Of a DNA stretch of 64,000 nucleotides, positions 61,939 to 64,000 are shown piece after piece; positions within the stretch are counted from its first letter, which is position 1, and every line of letters starts with the position of its first letter. The translations under genes were made by a program, and so were the position numbers. Below the pieces are notes generated by a model that was given only the letters and a program-made list of their open reading frames with translations, was not told the DNA's origin and did no database searches. The DNA comes from Rhodopirellula sp. (GTDB taxonomy: Bacteria > Planctomycetota > Planctomycetia > Pirellulales > Pirellulaceae), in assembly GCA_002698965.1 (NCBI GenBank), contig PAAT01000054.1, positions 1 through 64,000 of the forward strand. Direction: 5' to 3'.

Positions 61939-63447
61939 TTAGCTAGGCTGTAAGGGGCTTCCCATAGTCGTTCCAGGAGCAGGTAATGTACTGGTAGACA
62001 TCAGGTAACCATCAATAGCCCGAGCGGCCCCTCGACCCTCGTTGATAGCCCAAACCACCAATGATTGTCCCCGGCGGCAGTCGCCGGCAGCGAAAAGCCC
62101 GTCCACGCTGGTGGCGAACTGACCGTGTTCAGCTTTGTAGTTGCTGCGAGCATCGGTTTCGACGCTGTCGCTAAAGGCTTCCAGAATGTACTGCTCAGGA
62201 CCTAAGAATCCCATTGCGAGTAGCACCAGATCGGCCTCAATGATTTGTTCGCTACCTTCGACACGTGAGAAAGGAGGGCCATTTTCCACGGGCTTGCCCC
62301 AATCAACCTGAGCCACTTTAATCGCATTGAGGTTTCCATTATCATCTGCAAGGAACTCAACAGACTCGATTGAATATTCACGTGGGTCTTCACCCCATTT
62401 TGCCGCGACTTCCTCATGGCCGTAATCCACACGGTAGATGCGGGGCCACTGAGGCCAGGGATTATTGGCAGCCCGGCCTTCCGGTGGGCGCGGAACGATC
62501 TCCAGATTGACAATACTTTTGGCACCGTGGCGTAGCGAAGTTGCGATACAGTCAGTCCCCGTATCACCACCACCGATAACAACAACTTTCTTATCCTTTG
62601 CGGAGATATAATTTCCGTCGGCAAGATTACTGTCCATCAGACTTCTGGTATTCGCTGTAAGAAATTCCATTGCGAAGTGAATGCCGTTAAATTCACGCCC
62701 CGGAATTGGCAGGTCCCGAGGATTCGTCGCACCAGTGGCCAGTAAAACGGCATCGTTGTTGTCCAGGAGTTCTTTTGGGCAAATGTCAACACCGACATTG
62801 GCCTGGGTGACAAACTTAACACCTTCTTCTTCCATCAAGCTGACACGACGCAGAACATCGCTTTTTTCCAGCTTCATATTTGGGATACCGTACATTAACA
62901 GGCCACCGATTCGGTCTGCTCGCTCGTAGACGGTGACTTCATGGCCCACGCTGTTAAGTTGGTCAGCGGCAGCAAGTCCTGCAGGACCTGATCCAACAAC
63001 CGCTACTTTTTTACCAGTGCGGCTTTCGGGTGGTTCAGGCTTGATCCATCCGTTTTCAAAACCACGATTAACAATCGTACTTTCAATGTTTTTGATGGTT
63101 ACTGGAGGATTGGTGATTCCTAACACGCAAGAGCCTTCACATGGTGCCGGACAGACTCGTCCGGTGAACTCGGGAAAGTTGTTGGTTTTCTGAAGTCGTT
63201 CGAGTGCTTCTTCCCAGCGTCCGCGATAAACCAGATCATTCCATTCCGGGATGAGATTATCGATTGGACAGCCGCTGGTGGACTGACAGAATGGCACTCC
63301 ACAATCCATGCAGCGTGCACCCTGTGTTGCTAGATGTTCGTCAGATGGAGTGGTATAGATTTCCTGGTAATCATCGATACGAACTAGCGGCAGACGATAT
63401 GGAATCGTCTCGCGTTGAAATTCTTTAAAACCAGTTGGTTTTCCCAT
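61939..63447 (-). CDS. gltD: Glutamate synthase small subunit
   Basis: 502 residues, typical of NADPH-GOGAT beta subunit. The N-terminal Fe-S cluster domain has [16 protein letters not shown] and CPAPCEGSC; the FAD-binding [13 protein letters not shown] and NADPH-binding [17 protein letters not shown] follow. [20 protein letters not shown] is the C-terminal FAD motif. It reduces the large subunit, which converts glutamine and 2-oxoglutarate to two glutamates. The gltB gene lies directly upstream, 85 nt away. Confidence 0.97.
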   Translation of the reverse strand: MGKPTGFKEFQRETIPYRLPLVRIDDYQEIYTTPSDEHLATQGARCMDCGVPFCQSTSGCPIDNLIPEWNDLVYRGRWEEALERLQKTNNFPEFTGRVCPAPCEGSCVLGITNPPVTIKNIESTIVNRGFENGWIKPEPPESRTGKKVAVVGSGPAGLAAADQLNSVGHEVTVYERADRIGGLLMYGIPNMKLEKSDVLRRVSLMEEEGVKFVTQANVGVDICPKELLDNNDAVLLATGATNPRDLPIPGREFNGIHFAMEFLTANTRSLMDSNLADGNYISAKDKKVVVIGGGDTGTDCIATSLRHGAKSIVNLEIVPRPPEGRAANNPWPQWPRIYRVDYGHEEVAAKWGEDPREYSIESVEFLADDNGNLNAIKVAQVDWGKPVENGPPFSRVEGSEQIIEADLVLLAMGFLGPEQYILEAFSDSVETDARSNYKAEHGQFATSVDGLFAAGDCRRGQSLVVWAINEGRGAARAIDGYLMSTSTLPAPGTTMGSPLQPS

Positions 63448-63532
63448 TAGTATTTACCGTCTTTGTTGTGATAATTCCTGACTTAGCAGGCGTTTTTTGT
63501 AAGTTATAAATCAAGCGTATTTGGAAATGCAG

Positions 63533-64000
63533 TTAGCTGGCTTCGGCAGCCTGCTTAGTTTTTTGTTCTTCCAGTACTCGCTTGTAGTCGGTTGGCATGA
63601 CTTTCACCAATTGGCTCAGGAACCTATCCCAATCAGTCAGCACCGATTCGGCAACGGTCGAACCGGTGTATTGGTGATGTTTTTCGATCAGTTCTCGAAC
63701 TTCAGCGATGTCATCTTCCCCTTCGACTTTCTCAAGTTCGACAAGTTCCAGATTGCATTTCAGGTTGAAGTCACCATCACGGTCCCAGACGTACGCAATA
63801 CCACCTGACATTCCGGCGGCAAAGTTACGCCCCGTGGGGCCAAGGATTACGGTGCGTCCACCGGTCATGTATTCACAACCATGGTCACCCACGCCTTCCA
63901 CAACGGTGCGGGCACCCGAATTTCTTACACAGAAACGTTCAGCAACCTGTCCGCGGAAAAACGCTTCTCCAGCGGTTGCCCCGTAGAGACAAACATTACC
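63533..64000 (-). CDS. gltB: Glutamate synthase large subunit, C-terminal part (cut by window)
   Basis: The frame is open from the window edge to TAA at 63533-63535, about 155 residues of the 1500-residue protein. [27 protein letters not shown] and [14 protein letters not shown] are the end of the GltB C-terminal beta-helix domain. The internal methionine codon at 63901 is a GTG inside the fold and not a start. gltB and gltD share the order gltB-gltD. Confidence 0.96.
   Translation of the reverse strand, partial: GNVCLYGATAGEAFFRGQVAERFCVRNSGARTVVEGVGDHGCEYMTGGRTVILGPTGRNFAAGMSGGIAYVWDRDGDFNLKCNLELVELEKVEGEDDIAEVRELIEKHHQYTGSTVAESVLTDWDRFLSQLVKVMPTDYKRVLEEQKTKQAAEAS

Overview
The window is a chromosomal segment of a planctomycete (Planctomycetia; lower rank not assigned). 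The lineage call rests on gene families that are largely planctomycetal: two DUF1549/DUF1553 proteins with haem-binding CxxCH motifs, a DUF1501 protein, WD40 and YVTN propellers fused to cytochrome c motifs, an ECF sigma factor overlapping a membrane Ser/Thr kinase, and tandem clpP genes. Base composition is moderate and even. I see no rRNA, CRISPR array, insertion sequence, phage gene or integrase, so it reads as core genome.

Layout. 1-7.5 kb: exported DUF1549/DUF1553 - DUF1501 - YVTN/cytochrome - lipoprotein run. 7.6-11.1 kb (minus): tRNA-Gly, trigger factor and two ClpP peptidases, a protein-quality block. 11.6-17.2 kb: FHA protein with a repeated acidic motif, DUF255 thioredoxin-like protein, amino-acid permease, SlyX-like coiled coil, unknown membrane protein. 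17.4-24.1 kb: transketolase, lone groES, prenyltransferase-like repeat protein, a RicT / Minf_1886 / 45-residue membrane peptide operon, and a Ser/Thr kinase. 24.2-29.4 kb: Gly/Met-rich exported protein, PQQ-type propeller, and a membrane pyrophosphatase with a large insertion. 29.5-39.8 kb: rsfS, argS, dGTPase-like, PIN-TRAM, uvrA-crcB, and ilvB behind a structured leader. 39.9-47.9 kb: dicarboxylate/amino-acid symporter, kelch protein, sugar dehydrogenase, FKBP, kinase-sigma pair, DUF1990. 48-61.8 kb: three ABC export modules bracketing a DUF1549/DUF1553 + WD40-cytochrome pair, an ECF-like sigma factor, a beta-CASP nuclease and a GYF-domain protein. 61.9-64 kb: gltD and the 3' end of gltB (cut by the window edge).

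How the genes work together. Many encode exported proteins, consistent with a cell that does much redox and degradative work in its periplasm. Regulation appears through kinases, an FHA reader, ECF-type sigma factors and RNA-level elements. The signals I find most worth following are an EF-hand loop inside an ABC permease, a predicted three-way-junction leader with a short Leu/Ile-rich peptide before ilvB, a roughly 110-residue insertion in the proton/sodium pyrophosphatase, the DL[A/G]DFEV repeats of the FHA protein, and one carbohydrate-binding-like module placed differently in two DUF1549/DUF1553 proteins.
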